Below, one piece after another: positions 9,880 through 20,250 of a stretch of 64,000 bases of DNA. The position numbers and the translations under genes were made by a program. Where the stretch lies: NCBI GenBank assembly GCA_030323885.1, contig CM059186.1, positions 27,699,005 through 27,763,004 of the forward strand. The letters run 5' to 3'. How positions within the stretch are numbered: position 1 is the first letter of the stretch; each line of letters starts with the position of its first letter. The notes beneath the pieces are model-generated. The model did not search any database. It saw nothing but the letters and a program-made list of their open reading frames with translations, and was not told the origin of the DNA. This stretch comes from Branchipolynoe longqiensis. Its lineage: Eukaryota > Annelida > Polychaeta > Phyllodocida > Polynoidae.

Positions 9880-10335
9880 CACAAAGCAGGTTCGCCAACC
9901 ATACCACATGGAGCTTGTACAGAGCCCTGGCCTTGAATCCAGTGTCATGCCGTTATTGTAAACAAAGGCAGCTTTGTGCCTAGAGCGGGACTCAAACCCA
10001 CACGTCTGCCATTCCTTGGGGAGCGTCAGGTTTTCCAACCATCTAGCATGTAGCTTCTACAGCGTCCTGGTCAGGGCCCCAATGTCATGCCAGTATTGCA
10101 AGCAATGGGGACATTGTACCTAGAGCCGGACTCAAACCCATATTTCTGTCATTCCGGGTCGAGCGTCCTAACCATTGGCCTATCTAGGCTGTCTGTTGCA
10201 ACGAACCTACCCGCGCTTACCTGTGTATGCGGCATTTCACCAGTAGAGATGAGTGTAACTCACTACATTCTTCCCCCTAGAATCACAAGCCGCATACGTA
10301 TGATTACACACATTCAGGTGGTGCCCTTCCATTAC
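9880..10335 (-). repeat. Two SINE-B copies in tandem
   Basis: 9880-10020 and 10030-10335 both read, in order, CAGGTT..CCAACCAT, AGCTTGTACAG or AGCTTCTACAG, CAGTGTCATGCC or CCAATGTCATGCC, TAGAGCGGGACTCAAACCC and CTGCCATTCC. The second continues to CGTCCTAACCATTGGCC and ACCTGTGTATGCGGC. A head-to-tail pair like the one at 32960-33447. Confidence 0.65.
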
Positions 10336-10337
10336 AT

Positions 10338-10437
10338 ACGCCGGCGGCCTGATTTTCCAGTGGGGCAGCATTATAAACTTGACCATCCTGATATGCCCTT
10401 AGATGTTGCCAGGACGTAAAACTCCAACAACAAACCA
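10338..10437 (+). repeat. SINE-A 3'-end fragment
   Basis: GGCCTGATTTTCCAGTGGGG through TTAGATGTTGCCAGGACGTA and the CAACAAC tail, with a ~30-bp internal deletion. Confidence 0.8.
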
Positions 10438-10502
10438 ATCCATTACATACACAGGGCAGGTTCAACACCACACGATACTCAGCAGATGGGATGACCATAA
10501 GA

Positions 10503-10795
10503 GTAGTTTGTTTGTTTGTTGTTGTTTTACCCCCTAGCGACATCTAAGGTCATATCAGGACGGGTACCGACTTGTGACAGTGCGCACTCACGGCGACTTT
10601 ATAGTGCTGCCCCACTGGAAGACCAGGCCACCAGCACCATGACCTGATATCCCACTCAGTCACATTATCCTGACACTGAGCTAACCAGTCCTTGTCCTAT
10701 CCTAATGATGCCAAGCGCCAGGCTAGGAAGCGACAAGTATCAATTTTTATGTCATTGGTTTGACTGAACCAGAGTTCAAACCCACGGCTGTATGA
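10503..10795 (-). repeat. SINE-A copy, head truncated
   Basis: Tail, body and the linker to the head (AGTTCAAACCCACGGCTGTA) are present. The distal head with the A box is replaced by unrelated sequence. Confidence 0.8.
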
Positions 10796-10951
10796 GTAGT
10801 ATAAGTAGAGCATCCGCTTTCCATGTGGTAGGGTGGTGGGATTCAAAACGATGCATTTTAAAACATGGTCAAGACAAATCAAACCCCCACGTCCTGTCCC
10901 ATAAACTCAACAAACTGCCCCAAGACACCACGCAACCTCATGGGCAAATTA

Positions 10952-11272
10952 CAGTACGACCCCATTAAACCAAGCTCGGTTAAACCAAACGATCGGTTAA
11001 TCCAAACTTTTTTCAGCGTTCTGGCAAATTATCATATAAAAAAGTTGGTTAAACCAAAGTCGGTTAATTCAAAGTATCGGTTATGCCAAACAAAATTGTT
11101 GGGTCCAGGCCACTTCCGGTACAGTTACACCAAACTTTCAAGTGGTTTTAATTTTAAGGTCATCTGGGACTTTTTTATATGATAAATGGTAGTGTTTTGC
11201 CAGGTCGCCGAAAAAAGTTTGGATTAACCGATCGTTTGATTTAACCCAGGTTGGTTTAATGGGGTTAAACTG
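10952..11272. mobile_element. Pogo/Tigger-like MITE with long inverted repeats
   Basis: A 321-bp element. Left end CAGTACGACCCCATTAAACC, right end (reverse) CAGTTTAACCCCATTAAACC. The similarity of the two arms extends ~75 bp inward (GATCGGTTAATCCAAACTTT on both). It is flanked by TA on each side (10950-10951 and 11273-11274), as in the Tc1/mariner superfamily. The CAGT end and the AACCCCATTAAACC motif resemble pogo/Tigger non-autonomous elements, which is a family-level inference. The open frames inside are non-coding read-through. Confidence 0.75.
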
Positions 11273-11349
11273 TATATACATAAAAAAAACAATAATCATA
11301 GTGTCCACATACATTGTGTATTCATAATGCACCCCGGTTTTTGCCAAAG

Positions 11350-11447
11350 CCAAGTCAAAGTCAAAGCTTGGTTAAACCAATGATCGGTTAATCCAAACAA
11401 ATTTCTAGGGTCCCTTCAAGTTTGGTTTAACGGGGTTATACTGTACC
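11350..11447. mobile_element. Fragment of the same pogo-like MITE
   Basis: AGCTTGGTTAAACCAATGAT, GGTTAATCCAAAC and the right end TTTAACGGGGTTATACTG followed by TA. Only internal and right-end parts remain. Confidence 0.65.
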
Positions 11448-11493
11448 CAGAATCCACTCGGCGGCATGTCGATAGCCTTACACACTACACCAG

Positions 11494-12226
11494 GGCCCAT
11501 ATGTATGAGCCCGGGTTAGCGCTCTTAACCCTGCGTCTTGCGGATTTCCCGGGTTAGTGGCGAAAAGTCTGTATGTATGTGTCAGGGTTAAACTAACTCA
11601 TCGAGTTTAAAGTCGCCTGCACTAACCCCATGCGAAAGGAGGGTTAAAGGTGGGGTTAGGTGCCGATTATGGCCAAATCTATTCAATGCAATCATATTTA
11701 ACAGAATTACATACGCAATAAGTGAAATGTTATCAATTTAACCCTAAATTCGAACCCTCCTTAAGGCTACCGCCGCATTGGCAGCGATAGTAATAGTTAT
11801 ATTTTCGAATCGACAAACCTAAAGTAAACAAATCGCCGCCGCTGCCAGTATGGAAAGCGACGTCGATGCGGTGGCGGCGGCGATTTGTTTTCTTTAGGTT
11901 TGTCGATTCGAAAATATAACTATTAATATCGCTGCCAATGCGGTGGTAGCCTTAAGGAGGGTTCGAATTTAGGGTTAAATTGATCAAATTTCACTTATTG
12001 TGTATGTAATTCTGTTAAATATGATAGCATTTAATATATTTGAGCCTAATATATGGCTACAAAGGCAGAGGGACTTCCCAAATCTATAAATAACTGAAAC
12101 GTTAGCTAACCTGCGCGCGCTTTGGTCACATACATCCCCCGTGACACATTTGGAACTCTGGGGTTAGCTAACCCGGCACCCTCCTTTAACCCTGGTCCGG
12201 TTAAAAATTGGCTCATACATATGGGC
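11494..12226. mobile_element. Pal730 palindromic element, copy 1
   Basis: A 733-bp element flanked by CCAG on both sides (11490-11493 and 12227-12230). The ends are inverted repeats GGCCCATATGTATGAGCC / GGCTCATACATATGGGC. The inner arms are long inverted repeats: TTCAATGCAATCATATTTAA, AATTTAACCCTAAATTCGAA, then GCCGCATTGGCAGCGAT and TTTTCGAATCGACAAACC on the left, and their reverse complement on the right, meeting at a CGCCGCCGC-rich centre near 11840-11890. The outer ~200 bp of the two sides differ. No protein is encoded. The GTATG-type terminal motif recurs inside each outer arm (11570 and 12126). The superfamily is unknown to me. Confidence 0.8.
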
Positions 12227-12302
12227 CCAGGGGACACGTTACTAATGGATACTATTGTGCACGCCCCATATGTCTGACCTGATTGTCTACGAAGTTGGTT
12301 TG

Positions 12303-12645
12303 GTTTAAAGTTGCATAGTCCGATGGTTTTGAATTTCTGTAAATATATTAGATCGATCACTAGTATCTACTTTACATTAGTTCCAAGTTACTTTTATTTT
12401 AAATGGTAAACTTTTCAGATATTTTGAATGCAAACATTGATAATTAGTTTTGGCAAGCTTGCCAAAAGTCTGACACCATAGACTTCTGCAGTAACAGGTT
12501 CTATTAAATTGACTCGGTATTGCCTTCTACACAGAAATAAATGCTTAATAAGTGCATCAGTATCTAAGTTAGATATGAAAAATCAAATCTAGATAATTGG
12601 TTTGGTTTTGAGAATTTGATATTTCATCGGACTATGCAACTTTAA
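12303..12645. mobile_element. MITE-C copy, complete
   Basis: Best-preserved copy of the family. Left end AAAGTTGCATAGTCCGATGG, right end CATCGGACTATGCAACTTT, a perfect ~19-bp inverted repeat. The flanking TTAA-like letters are palindromic, so the target duplication cannot be fixed. Internal AT-rich sequence includes CTTGCCAAAAGTCTG and TAAGTGCATCAGTATCTAAG. Confidence 0.8.
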
Positions 12646-12960
12646 TTGGTTGTTGGAATGTTACGTCCTGTCAAGATCCAAGGTCATAACAGTATGGGTA
12701 CCAACTTGTGACAGTGCACACTTATGGCAACTTTATAGTGCTGTCCTACTGGGAGATCAGGCCCCCAGCACCATGACCCGACATCTCACTCGGTCACATT
12801 ATCCTGACACTGAGCTAACTGGTCCTTGCCATATCCTATTAATGCTGAGTGCCAAGTTAGGAAGCAACAAGTATCAATTCTGTAAGTCATTGGTTCAACT
12901 TGACCGGGAATCGAACTCCCCATCTTTGCTCTACCGATTCGGTCACCGCGTTCAGTGCGT
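12646..12960 (-). repeat. SINE-A copy, near full length
   Basis: Tail at 12646 (TTGGTTGTTGGAATGTTACG) to head at 12960 (CCGATTCGGTCACCGCGTTC). It starts directly at the MITE-C end and stops just before a foldback element. Confidence 0.85.
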
Positions 12961-12966
12961 TACTAA

Positions 12967-13529
12967 TAGCCCTGTCACATTACGACGCTTCTCTCCAATG
13001 TGCGTCGACGTGTGTGATTTTTGGCCGGAACGTCGGGACACGTCAGGAAGCGTTACGCGCGCATTAGGTGTGCGTTGGTAAACGTTGATGGACGGCGATG
13101 GTCAGCGAGGATCGTTGGCGCGCGTCGGCGTGCATCGAAAGTTTTGTGCTTGCACAAAACTTTCGACGTATGCCAACGTGTGGGTGCGAACATTATGGGG
13201 GCGTTAGGCACACGTTGAGATCCATTGGACGCGCTGGAATAACGCTATGCGAATGCTATGCGCACGCCACACGCACGTGACGGTCGTTCCCACACGTTGC
13301 GCCAAATTGTTGCCTTGATGTTTTACACCGTAGCTACAGCTAAGGTCATATCAGGACGGCACGCCAAAACCTTTTTTTTTGTTCTCACGCGTCGATATAC
13401 GTTACTACTTACCACAACGTCGGCCGCACACTACCAACACGGTCCGCTGATGTCAAACTTTTGACGTTTATCAACTTTTTTGCGTGTTGGCAGCGCGCCG
13501 GCGAGAAGCGTCATAATGTGACAGGGCCA
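12967..13529. mobile_element. CTGTCACA foldback element, copy F1
   Basis: 563 bp, flanked by TAA on each side (12964-12966 and 13530-13532). Ends GCCCTGTCACATTACGACG and, reversed, GCCCTGTCACATTATGACG, continuing CTTCTC on both. The interior is a string of CGTCG, GCGTT and CACACGT words in both orientations. A near-perfect palindrome of 15-bp arms (TCGAAAGTTTTGTGC / GCACAAAACTTTCGA) sits at 13134-13165. No protein. The 3-bp TWA duplication suggests Harbinger-type mobilisation, which is inference. A fragment resembling the SINE-A tail (CTAAGGTCATATCAGGACGG) lies inside near 13340. Confidence 0.8.
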
Positions 13530-13564
13530 TAACAAGCAACTGCCAAGATCCATTTGCTTTGAAT

Positions 13565-13737
13565 TAGATTACCAGTCCTTGCCCTATCCTAATAACACAG
13601 AGCGCCTGGCTAGGAAGCAACAAGTATCAATATTTAAGTCATTGGTTTGACTCGACCAGGGTTCGCACCCGCGATCCCATGGTCTACCAACACGGGACAC
13701 GGATGCTCTAACTCATTCGGCCATCCCGTCTGGTTCA
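13565..13737 (-). repeat. SINE-A head and partial body
   Basis: From ACCAGTCCTTGCCCTATCCT to the head CTCATTCGGCCATCCCGTCT. The tail half is missing. Confidence 0.8.
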
Positions 13738-14027
13738 AATGCACTCAAAGTTAGTTATAGACGCGTGGATGAGTGTTTTCGTGGAGTGAGGGAGATGACG
13801 GGGGGGAGGGGGGGTTATCGAAACTAGCCCCAACGGTCAAACTGTACCTGCTCGAACAGGAAGCACATGCAGGTCCAGGTTGTCAAATATTGGGCAATGT
13901 GTCATCAACAAATCACATTCAAACTATGAAAATAAAAACACTTTTATTTTTTTATAAAATTTATTTGGCAATGTTATAAAAATGAAATTAATCATACAGC
14001 AAGTAACTTAAATAACTCCAATTCACG
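13738..14027. other. No feature recognised
   Basis: A G-rich patch (GGGGGGAGGGGGGG) at 13800-13815 and AT-rich sequence after 13920. No supported gene. Confidence 0.45.
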
Positions 14028-14100
14028 TACAGTGCGGCACTGTCACAAGTCGGTATCCATCCTGATATGACCTTAGATGTTGCCAGGACGTAAAACCGCA
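14028..14100 (+). repeat. SINE-A 3'-end fragment
   Basis: GCACTGTCACAAGTCGGTAT, TGACCTTAGATGTTGCCAGG and ACGTAAAACCGC. Only the last ~70 bp remain. Confidence 0.75.
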
Positions 14101-14487
14101 AGAACTAATCAACGTACATTTCACCCAACATTGCCGGTGACGTGCGTTAATAATAAAACCAAATGTTCTTACAACACCAGTGCCTTGGACATGTTGGAGA
14201 GTTTAAATTTCAATGCTTGCTTGCTTAATGGGGTGGTGGGGGGGTTCGTGACCTAGCGGTCTCTGGCTGCAGGACTGCAGCATTGTTTAAACGGCGCCAT
14301 TAAAACGGCCCGTTTTTGGTAGTTTTTTTGTTTTTCTCTCCTTAATTTCAATGCGATGGCTCTTACATTTTATGGTAACCCCCTCCCCCCCCCCACCTCC
14401 ACTCCCTCCCCCCCCCCCGGCGTACAAGCCCGTGTGCACACACGATCCCACCGTGGCGCCTGATAAGGTTTGCCCGGAGCGGTGAGA
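14101..14487. other. No gene; poly-C/G runs
   Basis: Low-complexity C runs at 14380-14420. The minus-strand frame over 14287-14574 is Gly-rich translation of these runs and is not supported. Confidence 0.45.
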
Positions 14488-14491
14488 CCAT

Positions 14492-15215
14492 GGGCCATAT
14501 TCATGAGCTCGGGGTAGGGCTCTAACCGAGGTTAGTGGTACCCCCCCGGCTAACGGTGGAAAATCTGTATTCATGAGCTTGGGGTAGCGCTACCCTGGGG
14601 CTCTAACCGGGGGGTACCCGACCCCACTTTCGAATCAGGGGTAAGGGACTATCCCGAGGGGTTAGTGAGCGTGTGTGGCTCTGAATCTATTCAATGCGAT
14701 CATATTTGATAGATTTACATACACAATAAGTGAAATTTGGTCAAATTAACCCTAAATGCGAAGCGAAATTAACGCTGCTGCCGCAAAGACGGCGATATTA
14801 ATATTTTCGAATCGACGAATGTAAAGTACACAAATCGCCGCCTCCGCAGCGACGTCGATATCCATACTGTCCAACATTAACCAAACATGGCCACCGCCGT
14901 CGCCGCCGAATCGGCATGAATTTCTTACGCCCAAATCTATTCAATGCGATCATATTTGATAGATTTAAATACGCAATAAGTGAAATTTGGTCCCTAAATG
15001 CGAACCAATATTAATGCTGACGCCGTAATGGCGGCGATATTAATATTTTCGAATCGACGAGTGTAAACAAATCGAACGGGTAGCTATCCGGACCGGCTAG
15101 AACATTGGTGAATACCGATTGACCTAATTAACCGCCGCCGTTAAACCGCGGGATAGCTACCCAACGGCTAAGCCTACCCTCCGGATAAGCATACCCCAAG
15201 CTCATGAATACGGGT
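14492..15215. mobile_element. Pal730 palindromic element, copy 2
   Basis: 724 bp flanked by CCAT (14488-14491 and 15216-15219). In this copy the terminal motif reads ATTCATGAGCT at both ends and again TGTATTCATGAGCTT at 14566; a related GGTGAATACC lies at 15105. Inner arms share TTCAATGCGATCATATTTGA and AAGTGAAATTTGGTC with the other copies, and the inner motif GGCGGCGATATTAATATTTT is duplicated. No protein. Confidence 0.75.
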
Positions 15216-15302
15216 CCATATCTCCTCAGAGGGTTGTGGGGGTGGGACCAGTGTAGTCAAGGGAGGCGGCGGTGGCGGTGGTTTTGATGGCGAGGGGAAG
15301 GG

Positions 15303-15935
15303 TTGGTTGATTGGTTGTTGGATTTTACGTCCTGGTAACATTTAAGGTCATATCAGGATGGGTATCGACTTGTGACAGTGCACACTCATGGTGACTTTAT
15401 AGTGCTGCCCCACTGGGAGACCAGGCTGGCAACCTCATATCCCACTCAGTCACAGTATCCTGACACTGAGGCAACCAGTCCTTGTCCTATCCTAATTAAT
15501 AGTAATAATGCTGAGTGCCTGGCTAGGAAGCGCCAAGTATCACTTTTGTATGTCACTGGTTTGACTCGACAAAAAATTGAACACCCAACCTTCCACACGG
15601 GAGACCAGCCGCAGTGGCCGAATCGTTAGAGCATCGACTTCGCCTTCGGGAGATCGGGAGTTCGGTTCCCGGTCGAGTCAAACCAATGACTTATAAAATT
15701 GATACTTGTCCATTCCTAGCCTGGCACTCAGCATTAATAGGATCGGGCAAGGACTAGTTTAGCTAATTGTCAGGATAGTGTGACTGAGTGGGATATTGGG
15801 TCATTGTACTGGTGGCCTGATTTTCCAGCAGGGCAGCACTATAAAGTCACCATGGGTGTGCACTGTCACAAGTCGGTATTCCTGCTGATATGACCTTAGA
15901 TGTTGCCAGGATGTAAAACTCCAACAACCAAGCAT
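15303..15935. repeat. Two SINE-A copies head to head (inverted pair)
   Basis: A reversed copy (15303-15612) and a forward copy (15608-15935) meet at their heads (GGAGACCAGCCGCAGTGGCC). The arms of ~310 bp form a large imperfect palindrome. Both are close to full length. The forward copy retains AGATCGGGAGTTCGGTTCCC and the CAACAACCAA tail. Confidence 0.85.
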
Positions 15936-15952
15936 CCACACTGGGAGACCAG

Positions 15953-16700
15953 GGGCCGTATGCATGAAGAAATATTTATCGGCTCCGGTGTTAAGGACCA
16001 TGTTCGGGTTAGCTAACGCCAGTGTTGGGAAATGGCTCACGGGGTATGTACGGAGCCAAAGTGCGGAGGCATTAGCTAACCTAGCAGTTATTTATAGATT
16101 TGGGAAATCCCTCTGAGCCTGTTACCGGCGAGCAACGCTATTTCACAATATCGCCGCCAATCTGGCGGCGGCGGCGGCGTTAATATCGGTTCGATTATTG
16201 GTTTAATTTGACCAAAATTCGGCGGTGGCGTTAATACCGCTTCGATTTCTGATTTAATTTGGCCAAATTTAACTTTTTTTGTATGTTATTCTGTTAAATA
16301 AAATTGTCAAAGTAAGGCCAAAATCGAAGCGATATTAACACCGCCGGCGCCTCGGCGGCCATTTGTTTTGTTTATATTCGACAATATGAATATCGCCGCC
16401 GATGTAGCGGCGGCGTTAATATCTAACACCGTGAGTCGAGTCGATTTTGGGGTTAATTTGACCAAATTTCACTTTTTTACTATGTTTTTCTGTTAAATAT
16501 GATAGCATTGAATAGATTTGGGCCTAATCGGTACCTAACACCACTCTTAAACCTGATACGGAGTGGTGTTAGCATAGCCGACCTTAAACTTGCGGTGTTT
16601 CCGCAACACCAGTCCACGCATAAGGACTTTTCACCGCTAAACTAGATATCTCGTCCAAAACCCGTTTTGGCTCGATAACACCGCGTCATGCATATGGCCC
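15953..16700. mobile_element. Pal730 palindromic element, copy 3
   Basis: 748 bp. Ends GGGCCGTATGCATGA and TCATGCATATGGCCC. A SINE-A head fragment flanks it on both sides (GGGAGACCAG before, TGCGCTCTGGCGATTCGG after), so it inserted into a SINE. The left flank CCAG has no clean partner on the right. Compared with copy 1 the outer arms are swapped: the arm with CACGGGGTATG is on the left here. Characteristic word: GGTGTTA / TAACACC. Centre GGCGGCGGCGGCG. Confidence 0.75.
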
Positions 16701-17165
16701 CTGCGCTCTGGCGATTCGGACATCGCGTCCGGTGAGAGTGTGGGGAGCGGGTGTGTGTGTGTGTGTGGGGGGGGGGGGGCTATTGTAAGTGCGTGCTGCT
16801 TTAGATTATGATGACGTCACGCAAAATGCAATATTACGGGACCAGCTGAGCCCAGGCCTAATGATGGCGGCGAGTGGAGGCGAGTGTTAATATTGGGGCG
16901 ATTATGCTGGTATGTTTTAAGTGGCTTTGTTTTATCGGCCTTCCTTTCCAAGAAAGCGGCTGCCTATCAATGTGAAGGTCATTATTGCAAGAAAGACACA
17001 ATTGGTACAAGGTTTAATTTGTAATGTTGCATACTGATATCGCTATTAATTTCACACATTATTTTAATTCAATAGTTAATTGTAACACTCATATTAATAA
17101 TGCCATGAATGTTAGCAGGAATAATAAATAATAGTGATTTGTTCATGTTATTTTAGTATTAATAA
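16701..17165. other. SINE head remnant, then unassigned sequence
   Basis: 16701-16735 is the rest of the SINE-A head. After a TG run and G tract (16751-16780) comes unassigned sequence holding a palindromic CRE-like TGATGACGTCACGC at 16810-16823. No gene seen to 17165. Confidence 0.5.
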
Positions 17166-17169
17166 CGTA

Positions 17170-17545
17170 GGCTAATATTACTAATATTAAAAACAATAAT
17201 AATATTAAAAACAGCAATAATATTTAAAACAGTAATATTAAAAACAACAATAATATTAAAAACAGTAATATTAAAAACAGCAATAATATTAAAAACAGTA
17301 ATATTAAAAACAACAATAATATTAAAAACCGTAATATTAAAAACAACAATAATATTAAAAACAGCAATAATATTAAAAACAGTAATATTAAAAGCAGCAA
17401 TAATATTAAAAACAGTAATATTAAAAACAACAATAATATGAAAAACAACAATAATATTAAAAACAGCAATAATATTAAAAACAATAATATTAAAAACAGC
17501 AATAATATTAAAAACAGCAATAATATTAAAAACATTAATAATATA
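17170..17545. repeat. AT-rich minisatellite, unit AATATTAAAAACAG
   Basis: Units of 15 and 18 bp (AATAATATTAAAAACAGC, AGTAATATTAAAAAC) alternate over ~370 bp. The minus-strand open frame of Phe, Ile and Leu is only the translation of this array. Confidence 0.9.
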
Positions 17546-17559
17546 AATATGATTGCTAC

Positions 17560-17690
17560 CTATTAAAGCTGAATAGTTCGATGAAGGTATAAACTGTTCT
17601 AAACCAAAACACTTATCCTTGTTTCACTTTATTTAAACTTACATCAATGCACAATTTTAGTATACTATCAAACTATGCAGGACTGGAACT
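17560..17690. mobile_element. MITE-C remnant
   Basis: TTAAAGCTGAATAGTTCGAT at the left and ATCAAACTATGCAGG at the right are degraded MITE-C ends. The interior is shortened. Confidence 0.45.
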
Positions 17691-17699
17691 GCCATTCTG

Positions 17700-18150
17700 T
17701 GTGCTGGGGGTTGACCGTGTGTGTGGTGGGTGTGTAGGGTGTGTGTGGTGGAGGTGTGGGTGGTTTGTGGTGGAGTTGTAGGGGTCTTGCACAGCGGCAC
17801 CTCACAATCTTTAGCATCCCTAAACTCCCACCACACACCTACACTCTCAGCACAGCCCGAAACCTCCACCACAAACACATAAACCACCACCACATGCCTA
17901 TACCCCCACCACATCCCCCACCACACACCTACACTCCCACCACACACCTACACTCCCACCACACACACCCCACACCTACACCACCACCACGCACCTAGAC
18001 CCTCACCACACACACCTACACCTCAACCACACACACCTATACCCCCACCACACACACCACACCCTTACACCCCCAGCAAACACATCCACCACATACCTAC
18101 ACCACCAACACACATACATCTACACCCCCACCACACACATACCAAGCGAC
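17700..18150. repeat. ACCACACACCTACAC-type minisatellite
   Basis: Begins G/T-rich (GTGTGTGGTGGGTG) and switches at about 17800 to the complementary C/A-rich ACCACACACCTACACCACC, so the block is partly self-complementary. No gene. Confidence 0.8.
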
Positions 18151-18156
18151 AGCAGG

Positions 18157-18272
18157 TTTTCTTCTGACATTCCAATACTATCAAAATGATCAAACCCCAC
18201 CACCTGGTGTGCTGGCTGTTCTCTTGATTACACAGTACAGGCTGAGTGAGCCGTCTTAGCATTATAGGGTCT
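18157..18272. mobile_element. Fragment of the hAT-like MITE found at 24671
   Basis: AAAATGATCAAACCCCACCA and TGTGCTGGCTGTTCTCTTG, then the terminal GTGAGCCGTCTTAGCATTAT and AGGGTCTTTG. It shares two segments with 24671-25053, but in a different relative orientation. Confidence 0.6.
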
Positions 18273-18405
18273 TTGCACTGAGCCAACCAGTCCTTGCCCA
18301 ATCCTAATAATGCCGAGCGCCAGGCTAGGAAGCGACAAGCATCAATTTTTAAATCATAGGTTTGACTCGACCAGGATTCGAACCCACAAGCTCATGGGTT
18401 CGGAT
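18273..18405 (-). repeat. SINE-A partial copy
   Basis: ACTGAGCCAACCAGTCCTTG through GATTCGAACCCACAAGCTCA. Body and B-box region only. Confidence 0.8.
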
Positions 18406-18409
18406 CTCT

Positions 18410-19090
18410 AACTAACACCCCCACACCGTAAACCTCCTCCATCTCCCCTTCCCTACTCCCACCCATCCCTCCCACGCCTAACTAACACCCCCACACCCTA
18501 AACCTCCTCCATCTCCCCTTCCCCACTCCCACCCATCCCTCCCACACCTAACTAACACCCCCACACCCTAAACCTCCTCCATCTCCCCTTCCACACTCCC
18601 ACCCATCCCTCCCACACCTAACTAACACCCCCACACCCTAAACCTCCTCCATCTCCCCTTCCCCACTCCCACCCATCCCTCCCACACCTAACAAACACCC
18701 CCACCCCTAAACCTCCTCCATCTCCCCTTCCCTACACCCACCCATCCTCCCACACCTACTAACACCCCCACAACACCCTCCCTGCCCCCACCCATTCCCC
18801 ACACCTACCTAACACCCCCACACTCTAAACCTCCACCATCTCCCCTTCCCCATCCCACCCATCCCTCCCACACCTAACTAACCCAACCCCCACACCCTAA
18901 ACCTCCTCCATCTCCCCTTCCCCACTCCCACCCAACCCTCCCACACCTAACTAACACCCCCACAACCTAAACCTCCTCCATCTCCCCTTCCCTACTCCCA
19001 CCCATCCCGCCCACAACCAACTAACACCCCACACCCTAAACCTCCACCATCTCCCCCTTCACCCTCCTCCCCCACTCCCACCTCAATGTC
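18410..19090. repeat. C-rich tandem array, ~62-bp unit
   Basis: About ten units of CTAACTAACACCCCCACACC, CTAAACCTCCTCCATCTCCC, CTTCCCCACTCCCACCCATC, CCTCCCACAC. The first four are nearly identical and later ones decay. A related, more diverged array is at 20040-20250. Confidence 0.9.
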
Positions 19091-19194
19091 TGCCAGGTCC
19101 CCCCCCCCCCCCACACTAAATACCAAAAACAACTCATAAGAAAGAAAGGGAGACAAGTCACGCAAGATTGACAGTGATAAGGTTGAACTTTATT

Positions 19195-19562
19195 GTTACA
19201 ACTCTTGTTCACCTACTAGTGACCTGCCACCCTGACTCACTTACAACCTGCTACACAGACCCACATAGCTTCTGCTTGTTCAGTCAAAGTCAGTGCCTAC
19301 AGCCCATTGAACCTAAGTCCTATGGGTGTTACACACAGCTCAGAGGTGAACTGCTTCCTTTGGTACCTCTAGAGTGAGTGTCTGTTCAGCAAGTGCAAGG
19401 AGTTCAAGGGTGACTGGGCTCACACAGCTAGCCAATCAGACACCTCTGCAGCCTGGGAGGGGTGGCACCCAAGAGGGGTCACCTGTCACTCAACCAAGGC
19501 AGGTGGTGTCCTTAATGTATGCAGAATGGCCGGGTGTGCTTACCCAGCAGTCCTGTGGTAAC
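19195..19562 (-). repeat. Possible solo LTR
   Basis: The segment starts TGTTACAACTC and ends GTGGTAACA, the short inverted ends of many Gypsy-type LTRs. On the minus strand an AATAAA signal follows immediately. No target duplication and no internal retrotransposon sequence are visible, so this is tentative. Confidence 0.25.
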
Positions 19563-19897
19563 AAGTAGTTGCCATACAGTTACATTAAACAATAATATAT
19601 GTCCCTCTCCATTTTGCTCTCTTCCTGGTGCATGGAGGGATCATTCCTGTAATTAGTAACCGTATCTTAATATCCGGACATCATACCGCAATCCCAGTCA
19701 CCGTGCGTCATAATATTTACACATAGTTATTTCCATGTTACACAGCGAGTGGGCACCCATTGCATCACTATTACATAACAATGGTCCACAACTCCGTTGC
19801 CAGAGATATTGATATGATTCCAAGCTCGGCTATCACAACCGAAAGACCGTATAATTTTACTATGTGGCCTGTGTGCTGGTGTGAGTACCCGGTGGTA

Positions 19898-19931
<34 letters not shown>

Positions 19932-20039
19932 GGGTGGCCTACTTAAGTGGTTAAAGCGGTCCTTAGTAGGGTTCCGGCACCGCCGCTGGTCTCTGGCGTG
20001 TTGTCATTGATCTGGCCACCATCTGCCTGACCAGCGCAT
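19563..20039. other. No gene; TG microsatellite
   Basis: A (TG)n run lies at about 19897-19923. The rest is unassigned single-copy-looking sequence. Confidence 0.45.
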
Positions 20040-20250
20040 CATTGCTCCCCTGGCACCTTATAACCCCTCCCCACTCCAACCAACACTCCCACACCTAACC
20101 AACCCCTACCCGCCCTAAACCCACTCCATTACTCCCTTCCCATGCCAACCAACGCTCCCACACATAACCAACCCCTACCCACCCTAAACCTACCCCATTA
20201 CCCCCTCCCCACCCCAACCAACGCTCCCACACCTAACCATCCCCCATACC
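20040..20250. repeat. C-rich tandem array, ~60-bp unit, three copies
   Basis: CCAACCAACACTCCCACACC, TAACCAACCCCTACCCGCCC, TAAACCCACTCCATTAC repeats about three times. It is a relative of the array at 18410. Confidence 0.75.

Noticed and set aside
17224..17535. Hydrophobic frame of Phe, Ile and Leu resembling a membrane protein
   Set aside because: It translates the AATATTAAAAACAG minisatellite.
18410..19090. Telomeric or subtelomeric repeat because of CCCTAAAC strings
   Set aside because: CCCTAAAC occurs once per ~62-bp unit and not as a hexamer array, so there is no telomere evidence.
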